From NCBI RefSeq assembly GCF_000686565.1, contig NZ_JMKW01000003.1:1-64000 (forward strand): a stretch of DNA of 64,000 bases. The letters run 5' to 3'. The number at the start of each line of letters is the position of its first letter. Position 1 is the first letter of the stretch. Below are positions 1-7,986 of the stretch, one piece after another. A model generated the notes under the pieces. It saw nothing but the letters and a program-made list of their open reading frames with translations, ran no database searches and was not told the DNA's origin. Source of the stretch: Helicobacter bilis ATCC 51630 (GTDB lineage Bacteria > Campylobacterota > Campylobacteria > Campylobacterales > Helicobacteraceae). The translations under genes were made by a program, and so were the position numbers.

Positions 1-1
1 A

Positions 2-85
2 AGATTTGAAGAAAAACACCCAGAACTTGCTATGGAGTTTGAACGATCTGTAAAAAAGGGGCTTGATGCAAGGGGGAGAAGATAG
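2..85 (+). CDS. C-terminal tail of an unidentified protein (cut by window edge)
   Basis: The window opens inside a reading frame: 27 sense codons from base 2 end in TAG at 83-85. The tail is highly charged and ends KKGLDARGRR, with the look of an amphipathic helix. I do not recognise the family from so little sequence. A restriction-modification protein is possible because a specificity-subunit fragment lies about 700 bases downstream on the same strand, but nothing in the tail proves that. Confidence 0.35.
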   Translation, partial: RFEEKHPELAMEFERSVKKGLDARGRR

Positions 86-379
86 GGGGTTATAGGGAGA
101 ATTTAACCATTTCTATTTGATAATGCTTTGGCTATCAAAGTTTTTTACGATTTTATTTTATTTACTTATAACTTTCACTACATAAATTTCTTTTAGCTTT
201 AGAATCTAATGGGCTAATAACTTCAACGACGAAATCTCTAACTAATACATATAACCACTTATTCAACAGGCATTGTATTTGTATAAAATTTGATTGATAA
301 GAGACCATTACGCATATAGAGATTTATCTAAAAATCCCATTTTCATACAATTATAAGGGGTTGTGTTATGAAAATATAC

Positions 380-407
380 AAAAATGTAAAGTATTTTTTA
401 CATTTTT
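380..407. promoter_or_regulatory. Perfect 11-bp inverted repeat just upstream of a promoter
   Basis: AAAAATGTAAA (380-390) and TTTACATTTTT (397-407) are perfect reverse complements separated by 6 bases. The right arm ends one base before the -35 hexamer of the promoter at 409-437. That position suits an operator for a dimeric regulator of the downstream small RNA. It could instead be a weak AT-rich bidirectional terminator for the preceding gene. The rest of 86-408 shows no gene that I can support. Confidence 0.45.
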
Positions 408-408
408 A

Positions 409-437
409 TTGACAAATAACTATTTTTTATGTATAGT
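409..437 (+). promoter_or_regulatory. Sigma70-type promoter of the candidate small RNA
   Basis: TTGACA at 409-414 and TATAGT at 432-437 are separated by exactly 17 bases, a near-consensus housekeeping promoter. This is unusually good for Helicobacter, where the -35 box is normally poorly conserved. The predicted start is near 444. No protein start with a ribosome binding site follows for about 320 bases, so the product is probably a non-coding RNA. Confidence 0.7.
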
Positions 438-443
438 TTCATC

Positions 444-597
444 GCGTTCCTAATGTTAGGGCGTAGTTATGTAGGTTAGGTTACCCCCTCCAATTTCCCT
501 ACACCTAATAGCTTCAAAAACTTTGCTAAACCACACAAATTGTGAAGTTTTTGTTACTCTCCACTCCTTTTATAGGCTCCTTTAGGAGCTTTTTTTA
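444..597 (+). ncRNA. Candidate structured small RNA, about 150 nt
   Basis: The stretch between a near-consensus promoter and an intrinsic terminator has no credible reading frame but can fold into several hairpins. CCTA/TAGG (449-460) form a small stem. TGTAGG (470-475) pairs with CCTACA (498-503) and exposes a C-rich loop, ACCCCCTCC. CAAAAACTT (515-523) pairs with AAGTTTTTG (545-553), with a nested CACA/TGTG. The 3' end is the terminator hairpin at 576-589. The C-rich loop is complementary to G-rich ribosome-binding sequences, as in trans-acting sRNAs such as H. pylori RepG, but I see no specific similarity to RepG, 6S, SRP RNA or tmRNA. Existence is inferred from sequence only. Confidence 0.55.
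574..597 (+). terminator. Intrinsic terminator of the candidate small RNA
   Basis: GCTCC (576-580), loop TTTA, GGAGC (585-589), followed directly by seven T residues (590-596). This is a textbook Rho-independent terminator and defines the 3' end of the transcript starting near 444. Confidence 0.8.
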
Positions 598-764
598 TTT
601 TTCATTTTACTCCTTTGTTTTATTTAAGATTTATTCTTTTGAGTTGAAAAACTCAAGAGATTTTTGTCATATTATCCATGAGAAAAGATATAACAAGTTT
701 ATGAAGTTGCATGATGATTAAAAAATATTCATAGAAAATAAGCAGAATTAAGCAAAAGAAAGTT

Positions 765-863
765 ATGGCAGAGGGGAAGGGAGCGACTTCGCAATTCAAG
801 CCCCTCCCTCCTCTCATCAAAAAAGTGGAAAATGGGAAATGGGAAAATTGGGGGATTATGTGA
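765..863 (+). pseudogene. Out-of-frame N-terminal linker of the S-domain gene
   Basis: A short frame from ATG 765 reads MAEGKGATSQ, then FKPLPPLIKKVENGKWE, and stops at 861-863. The FKPLPP...GKWE pattern is what normally precedes the first recognition domain in fused or S-type restriction proteins of this group. Here it lies in a different frame from the recognition domain at 839-1384. The frames meet in a purine-rich near-repeat of GGGAAA units around 828-850, a natural slippage site. I infer a frameshifted remnant of one longer gene. A sequencing error would give the same picture. Confidence 0.4.
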
Positions 864-1384
864 GAATAGAACTAGGCGGCACCCCAAATACTGCAAAAAG
901 TGAATATTGGGGAGGTGATATTGCTTGGATTAATTCTGGAGAAATCAATAAATTTAGAATCGTTAAGCCAACAAAAACTATTACAAAATTAGGATTTGAA
1001 AAATCAAACACAAAGCTTTTACCTAAAGGGAGCGTTGTGATAGCAATAACAGGTGCTACATTGGGACAAGTAAGTTTGCTAGAAATTGATTCTTGTGCAA
1101 ATCAATCTGTTGTGGGTGTTATACCAAATGATGATTTTTCTAGTGAATTTTTGTATTTATGGATAAAGTTTAATATTGATGAAATTATTTTAAATCAAAC
1201 AGGTGGAGCACAACAACATATTAATAAAAACGATATAGCTAATTACCATATAATCAAACCCGACAAAGAATCTTTAGCAAGTGTAAATCTAAAAACATAT
1301 TTTGAGAAAATATCTCACAATGCAAAACAGATTCGGAATCTCCAAGCAATGCGGGGTATGCTATTAAAAGCAATATTTGCTTAA
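839..1384 (+). CDS. Restriction-modification specificity (S) half-subunit fragment
   Basis: This 181-residue protein is a single target-recognition domain of the HsdS type. The N-terminus carries the family signature GGTPNT followed by EYWGGDIAWINSGEI. The C-terminal third is a helical spacer with NLQAMRGMLLKAIF. The domain would direct a methylase/endonuclease to its DNA target. Full S subunits have two such domains in about 400 residues, so this is a half. No methylase or endonuclease gene is visible nearby. The frame from 765 suggests that the real N-terminus was lost by frameshift, so ATG 839 may be an accident. It is likely non-functional or acts as a half-S, and the family assignment is firm. 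Confidence 0.8.
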   Translation: MGKLGDYVRIELGGTPNTAKSEYWGGDIAWINSGEINKFRIVKPTKTITKLGFEKSNTKLLPKGSVVIAITGATLGQVSLLEIDSCANQSVVGVIPNDDFSSEFLYLWIKFNIDEIILNQTGGAQQHINKNDIANYHIIKPDKESLASVNLKTYFEKISHNAKQIRNLQAMRGMLLKAIFA

Positions 1385-1440
1385 GCGTTATTATGGTTTA
1401 AAGGGAGATTTCTAGTAGATATTTATAAGATATTTATAAT

Positions 1441-1660
1441 AGATACTTCGGCTCACGCCTCAGTATGACAAAAGGGAAAAGGGCTCAGTATGACAATGTC
1501 CCCACTTGTCATATCAAAAGCCTTGCCACCTTGTCATACTGAGCGAAGCGAAGTATCTAAAAATGCAGAATCTAAAAAGATTTTTCGCTAACGCTCAAAA
1601 TGACAAGAGGGAGGCGGAAGGCTCAAAATGACAAAGGAAAAAAGGGTTCAAAATGATAAA
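1441..1660. repeat. Cluster of family-1 palindromic repeat arms (intergenic)
   Basis: The gene-free stretch 1385-1698 is filled with family-1 arms. There is a reverse left arm at 1441-1471 with core GGC-TCAC-GCC, and a partial copy at 1482-1495. A forward left arm lies at 1531-1558 (TTGTCATACTGAG...GAAGTATCT). After a spacer containing AGAATCTAAA comes a right arm at 1578-1606 (AGATTTTTCGC...CTCAAAATGACAA). Further partial right-arm copies lie at 1621-1634 and near 1646-1660. The forward-left/right pair forms an overall inverted arrangement of the kind seen in REP/BIME-type elements. No transposase is nearby. Confidence 0.8.
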
Positions 1661-1698
1661 CAAGGAACAATATAAAACAACAAAAAGGATAATTTAAA

Positions 1699-2073
1699 AT
1701 GACACAAAGCCCACACATCACATTGACACAAAATCAACTAAGCCTAGCAAAATATCCAGCCTACATTTATATGATGAGTAATGCTACAAATTCCACGCTA
1801 TACATAGGCGTTACAAGCAATTTAGCAAAACGCATTTACGAGCATAAACACAAGCTTATGCAAGGTTTTAGCCAAAAATACAACTGCACAAGACTTGTAT
1901 ATTTTGAAGCATTTGAAAATATTTCACAAGCTATTGAACGAGAAAAATATCTAAAAGGCAAAAAAAGAGAATTTAAAAATAAGCTTATAGAATCTATCAA
2001 TCCACAATATAAAGACCTAAGCGAATTTTTAGGTTTAGATACCGCATTTACAACAAAAGGGGATAAGATATGA
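1699..2073 (+). CDS. GIY-YIG nuclease-superfamily protein
   Basis: This 124-residue protein is made of one GIY-YIG domain. AYIYMMSN (about residues 21-28) and LYIGVTSNLAKRIYEHK (about 34-50) supply the two catalytic strands and the conserved Arg helix. REKYLKGKKREFKNKLI near residues 75-91 provides the conserved Glu and basic patch. Small proteins of this kind are usually annotated as putative endonucleases, and their substrates are mostly unknown. The start is ATG 1699 with an AAGGA-type site just upstream. It lies between two repeat clusters and stands alone. The family is clear and the role is open. Confidence 0.85.
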   Translation: MTQSPHITLTQNQLSLAKYPAYIYMMSNATNSTLYIGVTSNLAKRIYEHKHKLMQGFSQKYNCTRLVYFEAFENISQAIEREKYLKGKKREFKNKLIESINPQYKDLSEFLGLDTAFTTKGDKI

Positions 2074-2096
2074 TTAAGGAAAGATTTTTCGCTCAC

Positions 2097-2320
2097 TTGT
2101 CATACTGAGCCTTTAGGCGAAGTATCCCATAATACAGAATCCACAACAGAATCTAAAAGAGATTTTTCGCCTTTTTCAAAGGCTCAAAATGACAAGCATA
2201 GAGATTTTTCGTTTGCTACGCAAACTCAAAATGACAATGTATTTTATGATGATTAAAGCGTAGTGAAGTATTTAAGCTTAGATTTTAAACTTGTCATAAC
2301 TAAGCCCTAGATGAAGTATC
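2097..2320. repeat. Cluster of family-1 palindromic repeat arms with perfect variable cores
   Basis: This cluster fills most of the gap 2074-2474. The left arm 2097-2127 has core GCC-TTTA-GGC. The right arm 2158-2195 has a perfect stem GCCTTT-TTC-AAAGGC. The right arm 2202-2237 has a different perfect stem, GTTTGC-TAC-GCAAAC. A decayed left arm lies at 2291-2320. Flanking bases TTGTCAT/ATGACAA and CGAA/TTCG are constant while the cores change and stay self-complementary. Spacers contain AGAATCTAAA. Bases 2321-2474 hold only the promoter region of the next gene. Confidence 0.85.
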
Positions 2321-2474
2321 ACAAAATATAGAATCTAAGCTAGAGATTTTGCCTTATAGTTTGGTAACTTATTGCATTTTAAACATAGAATCTAAGCAAG
2401 TTTATTAAAGTTTTATTTCCTTTAAGATTGTAGAATACAAGCTTTTATGCTTTGTGGATAAAGGGAGTATCAAA

Positions 2475-3062
2475 ATGGAATGTAAGATACGCACAATGCT
2501 TTTATGTTTGTTAGTTTTTGGTGTGTTTGGAATCTTGCAAGCAAATGCAAATCATAATGAAAATGCTATGGCAAAGCAAGAAGTGGCGAATGTGAATATA
2601 GATGATGATTTAGATTCTATCTTTCTTAATAGTAAAAGCATTCAGCTTGGTGATAAGCCTGTGATGATAGTCTTTGGCAAAGATGATTGCTATCATTGTA
2701 GCATTTTGAGTGCAAGTTTAATCGGTAATGATGTGATACAAGGCTATATTACGCTAAATTTCTTGCCTTATTATATCAATCTAAGCGATAAGAAAAGGCA
2801 CTCTATCCCCTATCTCAATCTCTCTGGGTTAAGCTCACTTGATACCGCACGACTCTATAAGTTAGAATCCCTGCCTTTAATCGTGTTTGTAAGCACTGAT
2901 GGTAAAGAGATTATGCGTGTAGCTGGATTCCCCGGGGAGAAAAGGATAATACATTTATTAGAATTTATCTACAATGATATTTGGAAAAATTATAATAGCC
3001 CAAAAGAGCGTGTGGCTGGATTCTTGGAATATGAAGAGGATTTAGCAAAAGGTGCAAAATAA
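2475..3062 (+). CDS. Periplasmic thioredoxin-fold protein (CYHC)
   Basis: A 195-residue thioredoxin-like protein with a signal peptide (hydrophobic core MLLCLLVFGVFGIL, likely cleavage after ANA). The redox motif is DDCYHC in a strand-CxxC-helix context (VMIVFGKDDCYHC). The cis-Pro region is ESLPLIVFVSTDG. A GTG at 2454 is in frame, but ATG 2475 has a GGGAG site at the right distance and leaves a clean signal peptide, so I use it. It is followed by a paralogue and then ccsBA on the same strand. A role in keeping apocytochrome CxxCH cysteines reduced for haem attachment is inferred from context. Other periplasmic thiol chemistry is possible. Confidence 0.8.
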   Translation: MECKIRTMLLCLLVFGVFGILQANANHNENAMAKQEVANVNIDDDLDSIFLNSKSIQLGDKPVMIVFGKDDCYHCSILSASLIGNDVIQGYITLNFLPYYINLSDKKRHSIPYLNLSGLSSLDTARLYKLESLPLIVFVSTDGKEIMRVAGFPGEKRIIHLLEFIYNDIWKNYNSPKERVAGFLEYEEDLAKGAK

Positions 3063-3096
3063 GATTCTATAAAATCAAGATAAGATTCTATAAAAT
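3059..3096. repeat. Short tandem duplication (21-nt unit)
   Basis: ATAAGATTCTATAAAATC followed by AAG (3059-3079) is repeated as ATAAGATTCTATAAAAT (3080-3096), immediately over and after the stop codon of the preceding gene. Each unit contains one AGATTCT heptamer, so the duplication doubles that motif. No hairpin or binding function is apparent. Confidence 0.7.
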
Positions 3097-3157
3097 AGGG
3101 TAGGGCGACTAAAGTCTAAAAAGCGTTAAAGGTTTATTAAATATAAAAAGGATTGTT

Positions 3158-3763
3158 GTGAATAAAGTTTTTAAGAAAAGTTTAAGTATAGCAATATTAG
3201 GTTTTTGCTGTGTTATGTCTGGCTGTAAAGATGGTAATATCTCAATTAGCGATGGAGAACAAAGCACAAAAGAGCTAGATACAAAGCTAGAAAATATCGA
3301 TGTGGCTGGATATAAGGGACTAGAAGATATTATCAGCAATAATGTGCGTATAGAATCAGATTCTAAGCCTATTATGCTTATCTTTGGTGTGAATAATTGT
3401 AAATATTGCGAGATATTAAAACAAGATATGCGTGATAATCAAAAATTGCATGACTTTATAAAAGATAACTTTGTAACCTATTATGTAAATACAAGTTATA
3501 GCAAAACACATGAAGTAGCCTATATGCAAAAAAGTCTAAAAAGTGATGATTTAGCAAGATATTATGGTGCGGTGAAAACACCGCTTATTATATGGCTTGA
3601 GAGTGATGGGACTAGGATTCTAAAACTTGATGGATATGATCCTAATTATTTTAATGCAATGTTACAATTTGTAAAAAACAAAGGTTATGGCGATGAAAAA
3701 AATAGTGAAAAGCGTATGGCTATGTTTATAGAGCAATACACGCAGGGCAAATTAAATTTTTAG
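3158..3763 (+). CDS. Thioredoxin-fold lipoprotein (CKYC), cytochrome c maturation context
   Basis: A 201-residue paralogue of the preceding gene. It begins at GTG 3158 (VNKVFKKS when decoded literally). The signal sequence ends in a lipobox, VMSGC, so the mature protein should be lipid-anchored at Cys. The thioredoxin fold has motif NCKYCE in PIMLIFGVNNCKYC, and a conserved TPLIIW where the cis-Pro strand lies. It sits 51 bases before ccsBA. Such thiol oxidoreductases reduce apocytochrome c cysteines in system II. H. pylori has one comparable protein (HP0377), whereas here two differently anchored versions stand in tandem. Confidence 0.8.
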   Translation: MNKVFKKSLSIAILGFCCVMSGCKDGNISISDGEQSTKELDTKLENIDVAGYKGLEDIISNNVRIESDSKPIMLIFGVNNCKYCEILKQDMRDNQKLHDFIKDNFVTYYVNTSYSKTHEVAYMQKSLKSDDLARYYGAVKTPLIIWLESDGTRILKLDGYDPNYFNAMLQFVKNKGYGDEKNSEKRMAMFIEQYTQGKLNF

Positions 3764-3814
3764 GGTTAAACTTTTAGAGAATCTCTTTTGTAGTGAATTG
3801 TAAGTGGAGATATT

Positions 3815-6800
3815 ATGGCAAAACTTTCTGTATTGCTTAAGGCACTTTTGAATAATCTTTTTGCGTCCATGCCCCTTAGCATTTTTCTCATGGTGCTTTA
3901 TGCGGCTTCAATCGGTTGGGCTACTTTTGTAGAGAAAGAGTATGGCTCTATTGTCGCACATGATGTGATTTATGCGTCATGGTGGTTTGAGTTGCTTAAT
4001 GCGTGGCTTGGGCTTAGTCTATTTGGCTGTATGCTAAAGAGTGTGAAATATAATGGCTTTAAAGTCAGCGTGCATATTTTCCATTTTGCTTTGATTGTGA
4101 TTATTATGGGGGCTGGTATTACGCGATATTATGGCTTTGAGGGGAATATGGTGCTAGAAGATGGGGGAAGTAGTAGCTTTATAGAATCTAGGGATAACTT
4201 TTTAAATGTGCTTGTGAGTAATGATGTCGGGGAGAATGGCACACAAAGTGATATTTTGCCGCTCGATAGCTTTAAAAAGGGTTATGATATTTCACTTAGT
4301 CCTTATGTGAGATTCTCAAAATTTAGCTTAGATACAAAAGAGGCTTTTGATAAACCTTTAAGCATTAAATCTGTTTCTATTATTAACTATTCTTTAAGCT
4401 CTCTTTTTGAACAAGCAAAAAATGAGAATAGAGAGATAGATCCTAAAGAGATTGATGTGAAAAAAAGAGAGAATCATTATTTAGCAAAATTTGAAGTAAC
4501 CTATGATGGTATCACACATACCATGCTTTTATCAAATCGCGGTGAAAGGGCAATTGCTTGTTTTGGCAATCGCTTTATTACACTTTCATGGGGACCAAAG
4601 TTTATACAACTTCCATTTGAATTAAAGCTTGATAAATTTGAAGTGATAAATTATGCGGGCTCACAAATGCCATCAAGCTTTGCTTCTTATGTGCGTGTGA
4701 TTGATGAAACACATGGCGAATATCCATTTAAGATATTTATGAATAATGTGCTTGACTACAAGGGATATAGATTCTTCCAAAGTGAATATCGTGTAAAAAG
4801 AGATGAAGAGGGCAAAGAAATGCACGATGAAAATGGAATGCCACTTTATGCAGCAACGATTCTTTCAGTTAATAATGACCCCGGCAAGATTCCAACATAT
4901 ATAGGCTATACGCTTTTAATTCTAGGGGCTTTATGGCTTTTATTTGATAATGACTCTCGCTTTAGAAAGTTAAGCAATTATGTAAAATCACAAAAGGTAT
5001 TAAGCATTGCCTTTCTCTTTTTTGGATTAGCCTTATTTCAATTAAGCACACCTTTATATGCAAATACAGAATCTAAAAATATAGAATCTGATACAAGCAA
5101 ATTCTCACAAGAATTACCCCGCAAAAAATCGTTAGATAGTGTTGATAGTGAGAAAAAATCACATTTAGATAAACAACTAAGAGAAAAATATATACAAGCA
5201 AATGAAGCTTTCATAGCACACATTGCAACAAGCAAAGAAAGTACAGAAAAAATTGCCCCCATTTTTGCAGATATGAGCGATGAAGCTATAAGAGAGAGAA
5301 TAGAGGGGCTTAAAAAAATCCCTAATAAGACTTTAAAGCGTTTCGCAAAGATACAGATACAAGGCTTTGATGGGCGTATTAAACTGCTTGATACTTATAG
5401 TGATGAGATTATGCGAAAAGTTACAGGTAAAAAAGAATTTAAGGGCTTAAAGCATAATCAGTTTTTACTAGGACTTATGACTATGCCAGAGGATATGGCA
5501 AAGCTAAGGTTAATCAAAGTAACAAATAAAGAAATACTTGATATTTTGGGCGTTAGGGATAGCTATGTATCGTTTGAAGATTTATTTCATAAAGACAAAC
5601 TAAATGATGTATATGCCTTTAGCGTCTCCCCTAACGCAGAGAGATTAGAGAAGTTTGAGAAAGCATATAAGCTTTATCATTTTGTAAATACGGCACTTAA
5701 AAAAAGAGATTCTGAACGCAATGAGTTTGATAAGCAAATCTTAAGATTGCATGAGAAAATGGACTTGCTTATGCCGTTTTCAATATGGCATTATTTGCGA
5801 CTAATTCCAGCAGATGGCGACTCATGGATACCTTTTGGTAATCCAAATATGCTTGATATAGCACAAATTCAGCAAAGTAATCCAGAGGATAGAAAAGAGC
5901 TAACACTGCTTGTCTATTTCTTAGAAGATTTTCGTTTGCAAACACGCGTAGGTGTTGCTTTAGACGAATGGGAGAAGTTAAATGAAACACTCCTTTTTTA
6001 CAATCGCTATCAAGCCCTTGTAGGTGGTAGCTTGTATCTTAATCCCACACTTGTAGAATCTGAACTCTTTCTCAATAAAACAGATGTGTTTCCAGTATCA
6101 CAATACTTTTATTTAGCGCTTGGCATGTTATTATTTTTCATAGCTTTTATTGCGATTTTAAGTAATAAGCAGATTCCAAAATGGCTTGGCAAAACTTGCT
6201 ATATCTTGCTTTTTTGTGTGTTTGTCGCGCATACTTTAGGGCTTATTTTGCGTTGGTATGTCGGCGGACATGCTCCATGGAGTAATGCTTATGAATCTAT
6301 GCTTTATATCGCATGGGCTAGTGCTTTATCAGGTGTTATTATCTTGCGTAAGTCTTATTTTGCTATGTGTGGGGCTAGTTTTCTTGCGGGTATGGCTCTA
6401 ATGGTAGCACATTGGGGTTTTATGGACCCACAAATTGGCAATCTTCAGCCAGTGCTTCAATCATATTGGCTTAATATCCATGTTGCAGTAATTGTAGCAA
6501 GTTATGGCTTCTTAGGACTTTCTTTCATGCTTGGCATTACAAATCTTATTCTCTTTATCTTCCGTAATCAGCAGAAAAGACCACAAGTAGATTCTGCCAT
6601 TCTTACCTTAAGTGCGATCAGTGAGATGAGCATGATTATTGGGATATTAATGCTTGTTGTTGGGACATTCTTAGGTGGTGTATGGGCGAATGAATCTTGG
6701 GGTAGATATTGGGGTTGGGATTCTAAAGAGACTTGGTCGCTTGTATCTGTTGGCGTGTATGCGTGTGTGCTGCATGTGAGATTATTAAAACCGCTTTATT

Positions 6801-7021
6801 TGCCTTATATCTACAATGTCCTTGCAGTGCTTGCTTTCTCTAGCATTTTGATGACATATTTTGGGGTGAATTTCTATCTTGGCACAGGTATGCACGCTTA
6901 CGCACAAGGTGAGGGCGATAGTGTAAATAGGCTTATTTTTATTTCATTGGCATTAATTTTTATACCAGTCGCTTTAGCTTTTATGAAAAGAAAATTGCTT
7001 CATACAAAAGAGACACATTAA
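3815..7021 (+). CDS. ccsBA: Cytochrome c biogenesis fusion protein CcsBA (system II haem lyase)
   Basis: A 1068-residue membrane protein that moves haem and attaches it to apocytochrome c in the periplasm. The ResB/CcsB half is N-terminal, with membrane segments in the first 110 residues and a large periplasmic domain. The CcsA half is C-terminal, with GGHAPWSN (near 820), a conserved His in YWLNIHVAV, and the tryptophan-rich WWD haem-binding motif ESWGRYWGWDSKETW near residues 957-971. Histidines flank the WWD as expected. It is longer than H. pylori CcsBA. A polar stretch around residues 410-455, rich in ESK/ESD and encoded around AGAATCT heptamers, looks inserted. The start is ATG 3815. 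It is probably cotranscribed with the two thioredoxin-fold genes upstream. Confidence 0.95.
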   Translation: MAKLSVLLKALLNNLFASMPLSIFLMVLYAASIGWATFVEKEYGSIVAHDVIYASWWFELLNAWLGLSLFGCMLKSVKYNGFKVSVHIFHFALIVIIMGAGITRYYGFEGNMVLEDGGSSSFIESRDNFLNVLVSNDVGENGTQSDILPLDSFKKGYDISLSPYVRFSKFSLDTKEAFDKPLSIKSVSIINYSLSSLFEQAKNENREIDPKEIDVKKRENHYLAKFEVTYDGITHTMLLSNRGERAIACFGNRFITLSWGPKFIQLPFELKLDKFEVINYAGSQMPSSFASYVRVIDETHGEYPFKIFMNNVLDYKGYRFFQSEYRVKRDEEGKEMHDENGMPLYAATILSVNNDPGKIPTYIGYTLLILGALWLLFDNDSRFRKLSNYVKSQKVLSIAFLFFGLALFQLSTPLYANTESKNIESDTSKFSQELPRKKSLDSVDSEKKSHLDKQLREKYIQANEAFIAHIATSKESTEKIAPIFADMSDEAIRERIEGLKKIPNKTLKRFAKIQIQGFDGRIKLLDTYSDEIMRKVTGKKEFKGLKHNQFLLGLMTMPEDMAKLRLIKVTNKEILDILGVRDSYVSFEDLFHKDKLNDVYAFSVSPNAERLEKFEKAYKLYHFVNTALKKRDSERNEFDKQILRLHEKMDLLMPFSIWHYLRLIPADGDSWIPFGNPNMLDIAQIQQSNPEDRKELTLLVYFLEDFRLQTRVGVALDEWEKLNETLLFYNRYQALVGGSLYLNPTLVESELFLNKTDVFPVSQYFYLALGMLLFFIAFIAILSNKQIPKWLGKTCYILLFCVFVAHTLGLILRWYVGGHAPWSNAYESMLYIAWASALSGVIILRKSYFAMCGASFLAGMALMVAHWGFMDPQIGNLQPVLQSYWLNIHVAVIVASYGFLGLSFMLGITNLILFIFRNQQKRPQVDSAILTLSAISEMSMIIGILMLVVGTFLGGVWANESWGRYWGWDSKETWSLVSVGVYACVLHVRLLKPLYLPYIYNVLAVLAFSSILMTYFGVNFYLGTGMHAYAQGEGDSVNRLIFISLALIFIPVALAFMKRKLLHTKETH

Positions 7022-7038
7022 TATTAAAAGGGTAGGGC

Positions 7039-7986
7039 ATGATAGAGATTCTAGGAATAGCTTCTGATATTGCAGGGGGGAAGCTTGGCTCAGCAAAAGG
7101 TGTTGCGTTGCTATGTGAGTATATGAGAGAGGAGAATCTTGCTATTTTGCATGATAAAAATTATCTCTCTTTAGATAGTAGCATAATCCCACCAGCAAAA
7201 AAAGATGACTATACAAAGCATATTGATGTATTGTATGATTTTTTTAAAGATAAGGTTGCTAAAAGGGCTGAAGAGATTATTTGTGAGAAGAATTTCCCAT
7301 TTATTATTAGCGGGGATCACTCAAGTGCATTGGCAGTAGCACAAGGCATTCAAAACGCATTGCCAGATGAGAGAATAGGCATAATTTGGATTGATGCACA
7401 TGCGGATATTCACACGCCTTTTAGCACTTTTAGCGGTAACTTGCATGGTATGCCCTTAGCCGCTCTCATAGGACATAAAGCCTCAAATAAAAACACACTC
7501 ACACAATCACAAGAAGAATCTTGGGAAAAGTTAATGAATATCTCAAAAGATTCTATACAACCAGAAAATATTGTGTATTGCGGTATTAGAAGCTTAGAGA
7601 AAGCAGAACAAGATGTTATAAATTCTAAAAATATATGTGTCTTTAGTGTGGAATCTTTACAAAAGGGCAGGGCAGATTGTATAGAAAAGATGAAAGAAGT
7701 CTTAACTCAAAGCACAAAGATTTATGTGAGTGTAGATATAGATGTGCTTGATTGCAGTGAGTTTCAAAGCACAGGTTGCAACGAGTCAAATGGGCTGTAT
7801 ATGCAAGAGTTAATCATGCTTACTAAAGATATTATAGAATCTTTTTCACATAAAATCATCGCCTTTGAGCTGAGTGAATTTAACCCAACCTTAGGCAACA
7901 CAAAAGAACAAGACAAAGCCGCAGTATGCAACTTTTTACATGAGATTATAGAATCTTTAACAAATAGTGTTGTATCGCAAAGATAG
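7039..7986 (+). CDS. rocF: Arginase
   Basis: A 315-residue member of the ureohydrolase family, hydrolysing arginine to ornithine and urea. Metal-binding motifs are all present: SGDHS near residue 92, DAHADIHTP near 121, and SVDIDVLD near 233. The Helicobacter-type extra segment (ESWEKLMNIS, around residues 157-166) separates it from agmatinases. The substrate loop FSGNLHGMPLA is arginase-like. The start ATG 7039 lies 17 bases after ccsBA, so readthrough is likely. Urea produced here would feed urease if the organism has it, but no urease gene is in this window. The family is certain and substrate specificity is very likely. Confidence 0.92.
   Translation: MIEILGIASDIAGGKLGSAKGVALLCEYMREENLAILHDKNYLSLDSSIIPPAKKDDYTKHIDVLYDFFKDKVAKRAEEIICEKNFPFIISGDHSSALAVAQGIQNALPDERIGIIWIDAHADIHTPFSTFSGNLHGMPLAALIGHKASNKNTLTQSQEESWEKLMNISKDSIQPENIVYCGIRSLEKAEQDVINSKNICVFSVESLQKGRADCIEKMKEVLTQSTKIYVSVDIDVLDCSEFQSTGCNESNGLYMQELIMLTKDIIESFSHKIIAFELSEFNPTLGNTKEQDKAAVCNFLHEIIESLTNSVVSQR

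Noticed and set aside
444-597. Identification of the small RNA as SRP RNA, tmRNA or 6S RNA
   Set aside because: The GGAA-type tetraloop domain of SRP RNA, the tRNA-like ends of tmRNA, and the long pairing between ends of 6S RNA are all absent. It is kept as an unnamed candidate.
1441-2320. CRISPR array
   Set aside because: Repeat arms are irregularly spaced, in both orientations, and occur inside genes. There are no uniform spacers and no cas genes.
7075-7080. Six-G run at the start of rocF as a contingency locus
   Set aside because: Six G encode GG in a conserved Gly-Gly of arginase and the run is too short to be reliably hypermutable.
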